Assembly: GCA_038198775.1 (NCBI GenBank)
Contig: JBBPZV010000011.1
Location: forward strand, 1-8,679
Reading direction: 5' to 3'
Source of the DNA: JACCYJ01 sp038198775
GTDB lineage: Bacteria; Actinomycetota; Actinomycetes; Propionibacteriales; Nocardioidaceae
Length of the DNA stretch: 8,679 nucleotides
Position numbers and translations under genes: made by a program. Within the stretch, counting starts at the first letter, position 1; each line of letters opens with the position of its first letter. The notes under the pieces were generated by a model that saw only the letters and a list, made by a program, of their open reading frames with translations, had not been told where the DNA came from and did no database searches. This document shows, one piece after another, positions 1 to 5,894 of this stretch.

Positions 1-2
1 CC

Positions 3-440
3 GCGGAGGCGGCGGCCGGCTCCCCCGAGCGGGACTGGCTGCTGCCGGACGCCCAGGCGCTCTACCGGACCGCCGTCGAGATCGGCTGGGCGACCGACGG
101 GCAGCCTGGCTTCGTCTACACGACGGACTTCGACGGCGCTCCCATCACCCGCGCGCGCATGCACTGGGTGCTCACCGAGGCGCTGGCCGCGGCGGCCGCC
201 CTCTACCAGGTCACGGGGATGCCGGAGTACGCAGCGGACCACCGGCGCTGGTGGGAGTTCGCGGCCGCGCACTTCATCGACCTGGACCGAGGCTCATGGC
301 GCGCAGAGCTCGACGCCGACCTGCAGCCCGCAGCCGGTACCTGGCACGGCAAGCCGGACGTCTATCACGCGCTGCAGGCGACGCTGGTGCCGCGGTTGCC
401 GCTCGCCCCGATGTTCGCCGCCGCCCTGCGACAGCGCTGA
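3..440 (+). CDS. AGE-family (YihS / mannose-isomerase-like) sugar isomerase, C-terminal part
   Basis: Only the last 145 residues are present; the frame is open to the left edge, so the start lies outside the window. AGE-family enzymes are cytoplasmic alpha/alpha-barrel isomerases or epimerases, for example interconverting mannose and fructose or sulfoquinovose and sulfofructose. The fragment aligns from memory, almost without gaps, to the end of E. coli YihS: a segment ending GFVYTTDFDG, then ITRARMHWVLTEAL, WWEFAAAHF, GSWRAELDAD, GKPDVYH, and the closing PRLPLAP motif. The His of DVYH is the conserved active-site histidine. Two positions that are Gln in YihS (WWQELDAD and GKQDIYH) are Ala and Pro here. 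GKPDVYH is the form I associate with mannose-type isomerases. The gene converges on the dehydrogenase, 31 bases away. The family is secure; the substrate is not. The ATG at 159 is an internal Met, not a start. Confidence 0.9.
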   Translation, partial: AEAAAGSPERDWLLPDAQALYRTAVEIGWATDGQPGFVYTTDFDGAPITRARMHWVLTEALAAAAALYQVTGMPEYAADHRRWWEFAAAHFIDLDRGSWRAELDADLQPAAGTWHGKPDVYHALQATLVPRLPLAPMFAAALRQR

Positions 441-471
441 CCGCGAAGAGCCACCCAGCGCCGGGGAGCCG

Positions 472-1494
472 CTAGGGAACGAGGACGACCTTGTGCGCGG
501 TCCGGTCGTTGGCGAGCGCATCGAGCGCTTTCCCGTACTGGTCAAGGGGAAAGCGGTGGGTGATGATCCCGTCGGTCCGGGCCCGCCCGGCCCGTAGAGC
601 GGCAATCGCCGCACCGAAGGACGTCATCTCGGCGAACGACCCCTTGATGGTGATCTCGCGCCGGAAGACGTCGAACGGGTGGAACTTGACGACCTCGTCG
701 CCCCGGGTCACGCCGTAGATCATCACGGTGCCTCCGTTGCGGGTCAACGGCACGCACATGTCGCCGATCTCGGTGGATCCTGTCGCCTCGACCACGACGT
801 CGTAGCCCGCGCCGCCCGACGCGTCGAGCACCTTCTGCTGGTTGCCCTGGACATCGCCGCGCGTCATGAGAACCGTTTCGTCGGCCCCGAGCGCAGCTGC
901 CCGGTCGAGCTTGAACTGCGTCGGTCCGGCGACCGTGACGCTGGACGCTCCTCCGGAGGCGATGAGCTGCGCCAGCAGCAGACCCGTCGGGCCGGCACCG
1001 AAGACGAGCGCGCTCGAGCCCGGGCGGACGTCGAGCGTCTCGAGTCCGTGCATCGCACAGGCCGCGGGTTCGGTGAAGACGGCCGTGTCGAGCGGGAGCC
1101 CGTCGACCGAGAACACCAGCGTGGCGGCCACCATGACGTAGTCGGCGAAGAAGCCGGGGTAGTTGCTTCCCAGCCCCTTGGCGTTGGAGCACAGGATGAG
1201 GCGGCCGGACAGGCAGTAGTCGCAGACACCGCAGTAGATGTTCGGGTTGACCGTGACCTGCTCGCCCAGCCGGAAGCGCTCCACGCCCTCGCCGAGCGCG
1301 TCGACCACTCCGACGAGCTCGTGGCCGGGAATCAGCGGGAAAACGGCGTTGAAGTCGCCGTTGTGGATGTGCAGATCGGTGCCGCACACCCCTACCTGCT
1401 GCACGCGGATGCGGACCTCGCCGGGCCCGGCCTCGGGGACCGGGATGTCCGTCACCGTGTAGCTGCGCGGGGCGTCATACAGGACTGCCCTCAT
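472..1494 (-). CDS. Zinc-dependent medium-chain alcohol/polyol dehydrogenase
   Basis: This 340-residue protein has the full zinc MDR architecture. An N-terminal GroES-like catalytic domain carries the catalytic-zinc ligands Cys37 (VGVCGTD), His58-Glu59 (GHE) and Glu141 (EPAAC). A structural-zinc lobe has Cys88, Cys91, Cys94 and Cys102. A Rossmann domain has the GAGPTG loop at 165-170. It resembles sorbitol, arabitol and threonine dehydrogenase-like members, which oxidise a secondary alcohol of a polyol or hydroxy compound with NAD(P). The acidic residue usual at the end of the second Rossmann strand is absent (VTVAGPTQFK), so coenzyme preference is uncertain. I chose ATG 1494 because MRAVLYD is the standard family N-terminus. 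AGGAG at 1507-1511 lies 12 bases upstream, rather far. The frame is open to 1602, but the extra residues look unlike the family and run into the hairpin at 1552-1588. It is the last gene of the run. It could make a ketose from an imported polyol or act on the aldehyde released by the aldolase. Confidence 0.9.
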   Translation of the reverse strand: MRAVLYDAPRSYTVTDIPVPEAGPGEVRIRVQQVGVCGTDLHIHNGDFNAVFPLIPGHELVGVVDALGEGVERFRLGEQVTVNPNIYCGVCDYCLSGRLILCSNAKGLGSNYPGFFADYVMVAATLVFSVDGLPLDTAVFTEPAACAMHGLETLDVRPGSSALVFGAGPTGLLLAQLIASGGASSVTVAGPTQFKLDRAAALGADETVLMTRGDVQGNQQKVLDASGGAGYDVVVEATGSTEIGDMCVPLTRNGGTVMIYGVTRGDEVVKFHPFDVFRREITIKGSFAEMTSFGAAIAALRAGRARTDGIITHRFPLDQYGKALDALANDRTAHKVVLVP

Positions 1495-1551
1495 CGGGTG
1501 CTCACTCTCCTGGGGCCCGTACGTCGGATCGAAGTGGTTGCGCGACCAGGC

Positions 1552-1588
1552 GGGCCGCTCCACCCGAGGTGGTCGGGTGGAGCGGCTC
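1552..1588 (-). terminator. Strong hairpin after the binding-protein gene (terminator or mRNA 3' stabiliser)
   Basis: A perfect 14-bp inverted repeat, GCCGCTCCACCCGA (1554-1567) and TCGGGTGGAGCGGC (1573-1586), encloses a 5-base loop. It can be lengthened through a G-T wobble and one further G-C pair to 1552-1588. It begins 17 bases past the binding-protein stop codon and lies 57 bases before the dehydrogenase start. No T-run follows on the minus strand, which is common for actinobacterial hairpins. It may stop part of transcription, or protect the 3' end of the binding-protein message so that this subunit is made in excess. Confidence 0.7.
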
Positions 1589-1605
1589 CGTGCCTTCGGC
1601 AAGCG

Positions 1606-2625
1606 TCAGCAGTTGGACTTGTAGATGTACTTGCTGACGTCGGGCTGGGCCATGTTGTCCTTGGTCACGACGAGCGACTCCGTCTGGATCGTCGGGGTGA
1701 CGGTCTTGCCGGAGAGCGCGGCCAGCGCCTGCTCCACGCCCTGGACGCCGATGTCGAAGGGCTTCTGCGCGACCAGGGCCTGGACGTCGCCGGCCTCGAG
1801 CTGCTTGATCTGGTCGGGGCCGGCATCGAAGCCGACGATCTTCACCTTGCCGGACTTGCCGGCCTGCTTGACGCCGGTGGCGACACCCTGGGCGGTGAAC
1901 AGGTTGGTCGCGAAGACTCCGGCGAGGTCGGGGTTCTTGGCCAGGGCTGCGGAGATGACCTGCGCTGCTGTGCTGGCCTGGTTGTGGGAGTAGAGCGTGT
2001 CGCTGGCGAGGGAGAAGCCGAGCTCCTTCGCCTTGGACTTGAACCCGTCGACGCGGGCGTCGACGCTGGAGACACCCGGGTCGGTGGAGATGACCAGCAC
2101 CTTTCCCTTGACGCCGAGCTGCTGCAGCGCATCGGCCGCCTTCTCCCCGCCCAGCTTGTTGTCCGTCGCGATGCGGGACACACCGATGGAGGTGTCGGTG
2201 ACGACGGTGTCGACCAGCACGATCTTCGTCCCCTTGTCCTGCAGCCGCTTCAGCGGGGGGACCGACGCCTTCACGTCGTTGGGGGCAACCAGCAGAGCAT
2301 CCGGCTTCGACGCGGCCACCGCGTCGAGCATCGGGTTCTGGAGGGTGGCGTCGAACTTGTCGGGGCCCTGCACGGTGAGCTTCGCCCCGGCGGCATCGGC
2401 GGCCTGCTTGGCTCCACACTGCATCGACACGTAGAACGGGTCGCCCTTCACGCCCACCACCAGGGTGATGTTCTTGCCGCCCGAGCTCGCTGCGCCGCCC
2501 GAGCTCGCTGCGCCGCCCGTCGTGGTCGGCGCTGCCGCCCCGCCCGAGCTGGAACCCCCGCAGGCGCCCAGGCCGAGCGCCAGCGCAGAGGCCGATGCCA
2601 CAGTGAGAAACTTGCTGGTCTTCAC
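1606..2625 (-). CDS. Sugar ABC transporter substrate-binding lipoprotein (RbsB-like)
   Basis: This 339-residue protein is a periplasmic-binding-protein type 1 (ribose/galactose-binding) component, held on the outer face of the membrane, that delivers sugar to the permease. It has a lipoprotein signal: basic start (MKTSK), hydrophobic stretch (LTVASASALALG), and lipobox L19-G20-A21-C22. A Gly/Ser/Ala/Thr linker runs to about residue 50. The fold opens with ITLVVGVKGDPFYVSM and continues through the usual ribose-binding signs: LLVAPND, KIVLVDTVV, ATDNKLGGEKAADAL, KVLVISTDPGVSS, RVDGFK and KIVGFDAG. GTG 2623-2625 is chosen because AAGGAG (2631-2636) sits 5 bases upstream and the signal peptide starts there; extension to 2667 would add a non-signal leader. 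The mature protein has only two cysteines besides the lipidated one, Cys70 and the last residue Cys339, which may form a disulfide. It is the last of the three transporter genes, 55 bases after the permease. The ligand cannot be read from the sequence. Confidence 0.93.
   Translation of the reverse strand: MKTSKFLTVASASALALGLGACGGSSSGGAAAPTTTGGAASSGGAASSGGKNITLVVGVKGDPFYVSMQCGAKQAADAAGAKLTVQGPDKFDATLQNPMLDAVAASKPDALLVAPNDVKASVPPLKRLQDKGTKIVLVDTVVTDTSIGVSRIATDNKLGGEKAADALQQLGVKGKVLVISTDPGVSSVDARVDGFKSKAKELGFSLASDTLYSHNQASTAAQVISAALAKNPDLAGVFATNLFTAQGVATGVKQAGKSGKVKIVGFDAGPDQIKQLEAGDVQALVAQKPFDIGVQGVEQALAALSGKTVTPTIQTESLVVTKDNMAQPDVSKYIYKSNC
2476..2511. repeat. Two tandem 18-bp repeats in the lipoprotein linker
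   Basis: The unit GCCGCCCGAGCTCGCTGC occurs at 2476-2493 and again at 2494-2511, followed by an 8-base partial third unit (2512-2519). On the coding strand it gives the repeated hexapeptide AASSGG in the flexible linker after the lipid anchor. Linker length could change by slippage without altering the frame. Confidence 0.85.
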
Positions 2626-2630
2626 ATGCA

Positions 2631-2636
2631 CTCCTT
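2631..2636 (-). promoter_or_regulatory. Ribosome binding site fixing the GTG start of the binding protein
   Basis: The minus strand reads AAGGAG, then 5 bases, then GTG AAG ACC. It decides between the GTG start at 2625 and the longer open frame to 2667. The short AACC repeats just upstream look incidental. Confidence 0.75.
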
Positions 2637-2680
2637 GGTTGGTTGGGACGACTTTTCGGTGGGACATCTGGCCGGGATGG

Positions 2681-3820
2681 TCAGCGCCGATTCTGCGAAC
2701 GGCGGCGCAGCTGATCGCTGTAGATCGCGATGATCAGCACGGCCCCGACGGCGACCAGCTGCCAGTAGGACTGGACGCCGACGATGATGAAGCCGTTTTG
2801 CAGCACGGCGGGGATCCAGACACCGATCAGGGTGCCGATGATGCTGGCGGCGCCGCCGAACAGGCTGGTGCCGCCGAGGGCGACCGCGGTGATCGCCTGC
2901 AGGTTGTCGGTCGAGTGCCCCGCGACCGAGGTGGTCGAGAAGTAGGCGACGGACAGGAATCCGCCCAGGCCGCTGGCCAGCCCGCCCAGCGTGTAGACCT
3001 TGAGCAGGTGGCGCTCGACGTTGAGTCCTACCCGCCGCGCCGCCTCCTCACTGGACCCGATCGCGAGCGTGTGCCTGCCGAACACCGACTTGTGCATCAG
3101 CACGTATCCCACCGCCACGGCGAGCAGGCCGATGAGGATGAGGTTCGGCACTCCAGGGATCAGATGGCTGGTCGCCACCGGGTTCAATGCGTAGGTGGCG
3201 GTATTGACGCCGTTCTGCAGGAGCAGCGCGATGCCCAGGCCGCCGCCCAGGCTGCCCAGGGTGGCCAGCATCGGGGGGATCCTCATGTAGCCGACGGTGA
3301 ATCCGTTGACCATCCCCAGGATCAGCCCCGCTGTGAGCGAAGCGGCCAGTGCCACCAGGACGTACCAGGCCGTGGTCTTGTTCGCGGCCACGTCGACCGC
3401 GGTCCCGGACCCGACATGGATGAAGCTCAGCGCCTTCACCGCGAACACCTCGCCGAGAACGATGCCGGACGGGATCGACAGGTCGATCCCGGCCGAGGCG
3501 ATGACGAAGGTGGTCCCGACGCTGACGACGGTGAGGATCGCGACGTTCAGTGCCAGCTGCTCGACGTTCGTTCTCGTGCCGAACTTGCCGGGAGCCGCGA
3601 CCGAGAAGATCAGCATCGTCACGACCAGGAAGAAGAAGGTCATGAAGACCGGGTTGGTGACCAGGCGTCGCCATGGGGGTGCGGCGGTGTCCACCGCGAT
3701 GCCGGCTCCCTCCAACGCGGCCGCAGGAGCTGCGTCCCCGGCTGCCATGGAGTCGATCGCTGCAACTTCGGCCTGGCCGTGGGTCAGCGCGGCAGCCGGC
3801 TCGTCCTTGATGTCGCTCAT
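2681..3820 (-). CDS. Sugar ABC transporter permease (RbsC-like)
   Basis: This 379-residue integral membrane protein belongs to the branched-chain/ribose permease superfamily (RbsC, XylH, FrcC). A hydrophilic, Ala-rich N-terminal region of about 57 residues precedes the first membrane segment (VFMTFFFLVVTMLIFSV, about 58-74). Further segments include AILTVVSVGTTFVIASAG, YVLVALAASLTAGLILGMV, LATLGSLGGGLGIALLL, LILIGLLAVAVGYVLM, SIIGTLIGVWIPAVL and LVAVGAVLIIAIY. Family motifs are AGIDLSIPSG, VNGFTVGYMRIPPMLATLGS and the ATPase-coupling stretch with TAVALGGTSLFGG. ATG 3820 overlaps the ATPase stop codon as ATGA and has GAGGT 6 bases upstream, so the two are probably translationally coupled. The frame stays open to 4423, but that part is antisense-like shadow over the ATPase. 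The N-terminal extension is longer than I expect for E. coli RbsC; its role is unknown. Confidence 0.93.
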   Translation of the reverse strand: MSDIKDEPAAALTHGQAEVAAIDSMAAGDAAPAAALEGAGIAVDTAAPPWRRLVTNPVFMTFFFLVVTMLIFSVAAPGKFGTRTNVEQLALNVAILTVVSVGTTFVIASAGIDLSIPSGIVLGEVFAVKALSFIHVGSGTAVDVAANKTTAWYVLVALAASLTAGLILGMVNGFTVGYMRIPPMLATLGSLGGGLGIALLLQNGVNTATYALNPVATSHLIPGVPNLILIGLLAVAVGYVLMHKSVFGRHTLAIGSSEEAARRVGLNVERHLLKVYTLGGLASGLGGFLSVAYFSTTSVAGHSTDNLQAITAVALGGTSLFGGAASIIGTLIGVWIPAVLQNGFIIVGVQSYWQLVAVGAVLIIAIYSDQLRRRSQNRR

Positions 3821-4620
3821 GCCGCCACCTCGTTCGTGTAGGCCCCCGAAATAGCCTGGATGAGTCGGTCCACGTCGGCCTCGCCCCGCTCGAACCGCGC
3901 CACTCGCGCACCGAGACGCATCACCTCGATGCGGTCGGATACCTCGATCACCTGAGGCATGTTGTGGGAGATGAAGATGACCGCCAGCCCGCGGTCGCGG
4001 ACCCGGCGGATCAGGTCGAGCACCTTGGCGGTCTGGATGACCCCGAGTGCGGCCGTCGGCTCGTCGAGCAGGATCACGTGCTTGGCCCACATGGCGGCGC
4101 GTGCGATGGCGACGGACTGCTTCTGGCCGCCGGAGAACGACGCGACCGGCACCCGCAGGTCCTGGACCATGCCGACGCCGAGCTCGGCGAAGCTCTTCGC
4201 CGTCTGGCGGCGCATCGCGGCCTGGTCGTGCAGGAACCGGAACTTGCGGATCTCCCGGCCCAGGAACACGTTCGACGCCGCGTCCAGGTCGGGGGCCAGG
4301 GCCAGGTCCTGGTAGACCGTCTCGATGCCGAAGCTCTCGGCGTCGGTGGGGCTCGACATGTGGACCGTCTTGCCGTCGACCTCGATGGTGCCCGCATCGG
4401 GGCGGTAGACCCCGGCCAGGCACTTGACCAGCGTCGACTTTCCGGCACCGTTGTCACCGATCAGAGCCGTCACCTCGCCGGCCATCGCCTCGAACGAGAC
4501 GCCGCGCAGCGCCCGCACCTGCCCGAACTGCTTCTCGACGGAGAGCGCGGCCAGCGCCGGCACCCGCTCGCGTCGGGCCGCCGTCGAACCACCCGACGCC
4601 GACGTGTCATTGGACGCCAT
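3817..4620 (-). CDS. Sugar ABC transporter ATP-binding protein, single domain (FrcA-like)
   Basis: This 267-residue protein is the cytoplasmic ATPase that powers the importer. It has one complete nucleotide-binding domain: Walker A GDNGAGKST (55-63), Q-loop Gln104 (VYQDLALAP), signature FSGGQ (162-166), Walker B VILLDE (182-187) and switch His219 (ISHN). Ribose and xylose ATPases (RbsA, XylG) are usually about 500 residues with two fused domains. This single-domain form is like FrcA of the rhizobial fructose/mannose/ribose importer and should act as a homodimer. It lies between the regulator (about 50 bases upstream) and the permease (4-base overlap). The start is ambiguous between ATG 4618-4620 and an adjacent GTG 4621-4623; GAGGA and a second AGG lie just upstream. 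I prefer ATG. Confidence 0.93.
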   Translation of the reverse strand: MASNDTSASGGSTAARRERVPALAALSVEKQFGQVRALRGVSFEAMAGEVTALIGDNGAGKSTLVKCLAGVYRPDAGTIEVDGKTVHMSSPTDAESFGIETVYQDLALAPDLDAASNVFLGREIRKFRFLHDQAAMRRQTAKSFAELGVGMVQDLRVPVASFSGGQKQSVAIARAAMWAKHVILLDEPTAALGVIQTAKVLDLIRRVRDRGLAVIFISHNMPQVIEVSDRIEVMRLGARVARFERGEADVDRLIQAISGAYTNEVAA

Positions 4621-4669
4621 CACGACACCTGCTTCCTCGTGCTGTCCGTGTGCGGATTGGTGGTCATGC

Positions 4670-5695
4670 TCATGGGAGCGGGACCGGTGCTCGTGCTCTC
4701 CGTGATCGGGGGTGCTCGAATAACGCAGGCATGACCACCGCGCGCGCCGGGCCGTCCAGCCCGTCCAGGCGTTCGAGGGTCATGGCAGCCGCCGTGGCTC
4801 CCAGCCGCATGGGGTCGGACTCCACCACCGTCATCGGCGGGATGACCAACAGGTCGGGGTCGACGATCTCGTCGAAGACGATGAGGTCGAGGACCACCCC
4901 CTCGTCCAGCATCGCCCGGATGGCTGCCCGGCCCGCGCCAAACTGGATGGCGAAGACGGCGGTCGGCGGCTCGGGGCCGCGCAGCATCACGGCGAACGCC
5001 GCCTGGATGTCTGCCGGGTCCCGGTCGTGCAGGCAGACGAGGTCCGGGTCCACCGCGATCCCGGACGCCTCGAGTGCGCTCAGGTACCCCTGGTAGCGCT
5101 CCCTGATCGTCCACAAGCGGATGTCGATCCCGACGACCGCGATGCGCACATGCCCGGCGGCGATCAGCCCATCGACGGCGAGCCGCGCGCCCGCCTGGTT
5201 GTCGAGCGTGACGGTGTCGACGGTCAGGCCCTCCAGCGGACGGTCCACGGCGACGACGACGAGCCCATGGTCGATCGCGGGTTGCAGGTACGAGACGTCC
5301 CCCGGGGCGGACGCGAGGACGAGGGCGTCCACTCGCCGCTCGACGAGAGCGCTCGTGATCCGGCGCTGGCGCGTGGCGTCATCACTGTGGCTGGCCGAGA
5401 TCAGCTGCAGGTCTCGAGGAGCCAGGTTGGCTTCGACCGAGGCTGCGACAGCCGCCATGAACGAGTCGGACAGGCTCGGGATGACCAGGCCCACGGCAGC
5501 GTGCGTGCGGCGGGAGGCCAGAGCGCGCGCGAAGTGGTTGGGGCGGAACCCGAGCTGGCGAGCCGCGTCCCGTACCCGTTGCGCGGTCCCCGCGGCGACG
5601 CCGTACTCAGCGTTGAGCGCCCGGGACGCGGTCTTGAGGCTGACTCCTGCCTGCACGGCGACGTCAGCCAGCGTGGGGCGGGCGGCCCGGCTCAC
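4670..5695 (-). CDS. LacI-family transcriptional regulator, first gene of the transport operon
   Basis: This 341-residue protein has a normal LacI layout. The helix-turn-helix spans about 8-27 (TLADVAVQAGVSLKTASRALN). The hinge helix region has RPNHFARAL (about 51-59), including the Leu that family members insert at a central CpG. The sugar-binding-protein-like effector domain begins at AAVGLVIPSLSDSFMAAV and includes VDALVLASAP, GHVRIAVVGI, RYQGYLSALEASGI and the C-terminal VIPPMTVVESDPMRLGATAA. GTG 5693-5695 is chosen because GGGAGG (5701-5706) sits 5 bases upstream and the protein then starts just before the helix-turn-helix. The frame is open to 5782, but that extension is untypical. The gene is followed after about 50 bases by the transporter genes, with no terminator seen. 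The tandem operator at 5821-5845 has a central CpG, as expected for this family, so autoregulation is likely. The inducer is unknown, presumably the imported sugar or its ketose or phosphate. Confidence 0.92.
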   Translation of the reverse strand: MSRAARPTLADVAVQAGVSLKTASRALNAEYGVAAGTAQRVRDAARQLGFRPNHFARALASRRTHAAVGLVIPSLSDSFMAAVAASVEANLAPRDLQLISASHSDDATRQRRITSALVERRVDALVLASAPGDVSYLQPAIDHGLVVVAVDRPLEGLTVDTVTLDNQAGARLAVDGLIAAGHVRIAVVGIDIRLWTIRERYQGYLSALEASGIAVDPDLVCLHDRDPADIQAAFAVMLRGPEPPTAVFAIQFGAGRAAIRAMLDEGVVLDLIVFDEIVDPDLLVIPPMTVVESDPMRLGATAAAMTLERLDGLDGPARAVVMPALFEHPRSRRARAPVPLP

Positions 5696-5700
5696 GGGAG

Positions 5701-5706
5701 CCTCCC
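5701..5706 (-). promoter_or_regulatory. Ribosome binding site fixing the GTG start of the block B regulator
   Basis: The minus strand reads GGGAGG, a 5-base spacer, then GTG AGC CGG. This supports the start at 5695 over the Met at 5782, which would add 29 untypical residues before the helix-turn-helix. Confidence 0.75.
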
Positions 5707-5802
5707 GCGGACCCAACCGGCTCCGCCCACCCGATCCGACATGACGCGTACGGCTCCTGACCTGAAGGCATGGCCCGTGCAAAGTCTCCGCGAGGTCTGG
5801 TG

Positions 5803-5867
5803 TCGTCTCCGGCTCGCGTTGACAGCGCTGTCTGACAGCGCTGTCGGAAACCTAGGTCCGGAGACGA
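5803..5867. repeat. 10-bp inverted repeat bracketing the tandem operator
   Basis: TCGTCTCCGG (5803-5812) is exactly inverted as CCGGAGACGA (5858-5867), with 45 bases between. The centre (5835) nearly coincides with the centre of the tandem palindromes (5833). One arm lies in the -35/-10 spacer, the other about 30-40 bases into the transcript. It may be an extra regulator site or chance. Confidence 0.6.
5821..5845. promoter_or_regulatory. Tandem LacI-type operators (two perfect 12-bp palindromes)
   Basis: GACAGCGCTGTC occurs at 5821-5832 and again at 5834-5845, separated by one T, so the centres are 13 bases apart. Each is a perfect palindrome with a central CpG, the usual LacI/GalR-family operator form, and each has a T on the left flank. 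The pair lies about 126-150 bases upstream of the regulator start and just downstream of the predicted -10 element, covering the expected transcription start. The cognate protein is most simply the adjacent regulator at 4670-5695; the second regulator at 8257 onward is an alternative. Confidence 0.85.
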
Positions 5868-5877
5868 GCCCGCGCAA
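5849..5877 (-). promoter_or_regulatory. Predicted promoter of the regulator-transporter operon
   Basis: On the minus strand a -35-like TTGCGC (5872-5877) is followed, after a 17-base spacer, by TAGGTT (5849-5854), a good actinobacterial -10. The transcription start would be near 5842, inside the upstream palindrome of the tandem operator, giving a 5' leader of about 147 bases before the GTG at 5695. The -35 matches only the TTG of TTGACA, so this rests mainly on the -10, the spacing and the operator placement. Confidence 0.6.
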
Positions 5878-5894
5878 CGGAACGCGGCTTCCTG

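Noticed and set aside
1495..1602. Longer dehydrogenase start at 1602
   Set aside because: It adds 36 basic residues not found in the family and would begin upstream of the hairpin, just past the binding-protein stop.
679..2733. 684-codon plus-strand open frame opposite the dehydrogenase and binding protein
   Set aside because: It runs antisense through two well-supported genes and the hairpin, has no recognisable domain, and its His/Arg/Asp/Val-rich make-up is that of a GC-rich shadow frame.
2465..3841. 458-codon plus-strand open frame opposite the permease
   Set aside because: Low-complexity Gly/Asp/Arg/Gln-rich translation with no domain, fully antisense to a clear membrane permease.
3821..4423. 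Upstream extension of the permease frame to 4423
   Set aside because: It overlaps the whole ATPase core in another frame, and its Arg/Gly/Pro-rich translation is not membrane-like; the ATGA start at 3820 has a ribosome binding site.
5819..5824. Perfect TTGACA on the plus strand
   Set aside because: It arises from the operator palindrome; there is no -10 at 17-19 bases and no plus-strand gene to drive.
5813..5868. Reading the nested repeats as a riboswitch or RNA cloverleaf
   Set aside because: The predicted start of transcription lies inside the repeat set, so one outer arm and the -10 would not be transcribed; a DNA operator explains the palindromes better.
5870..5887. Small inverted repeat CCGCG / CGCGG after the aldolase stop
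   Set aside because: Only a 5-bp stem with an 8-base loop and no T-run; too weak in GC-rich DNA to call a terminator.
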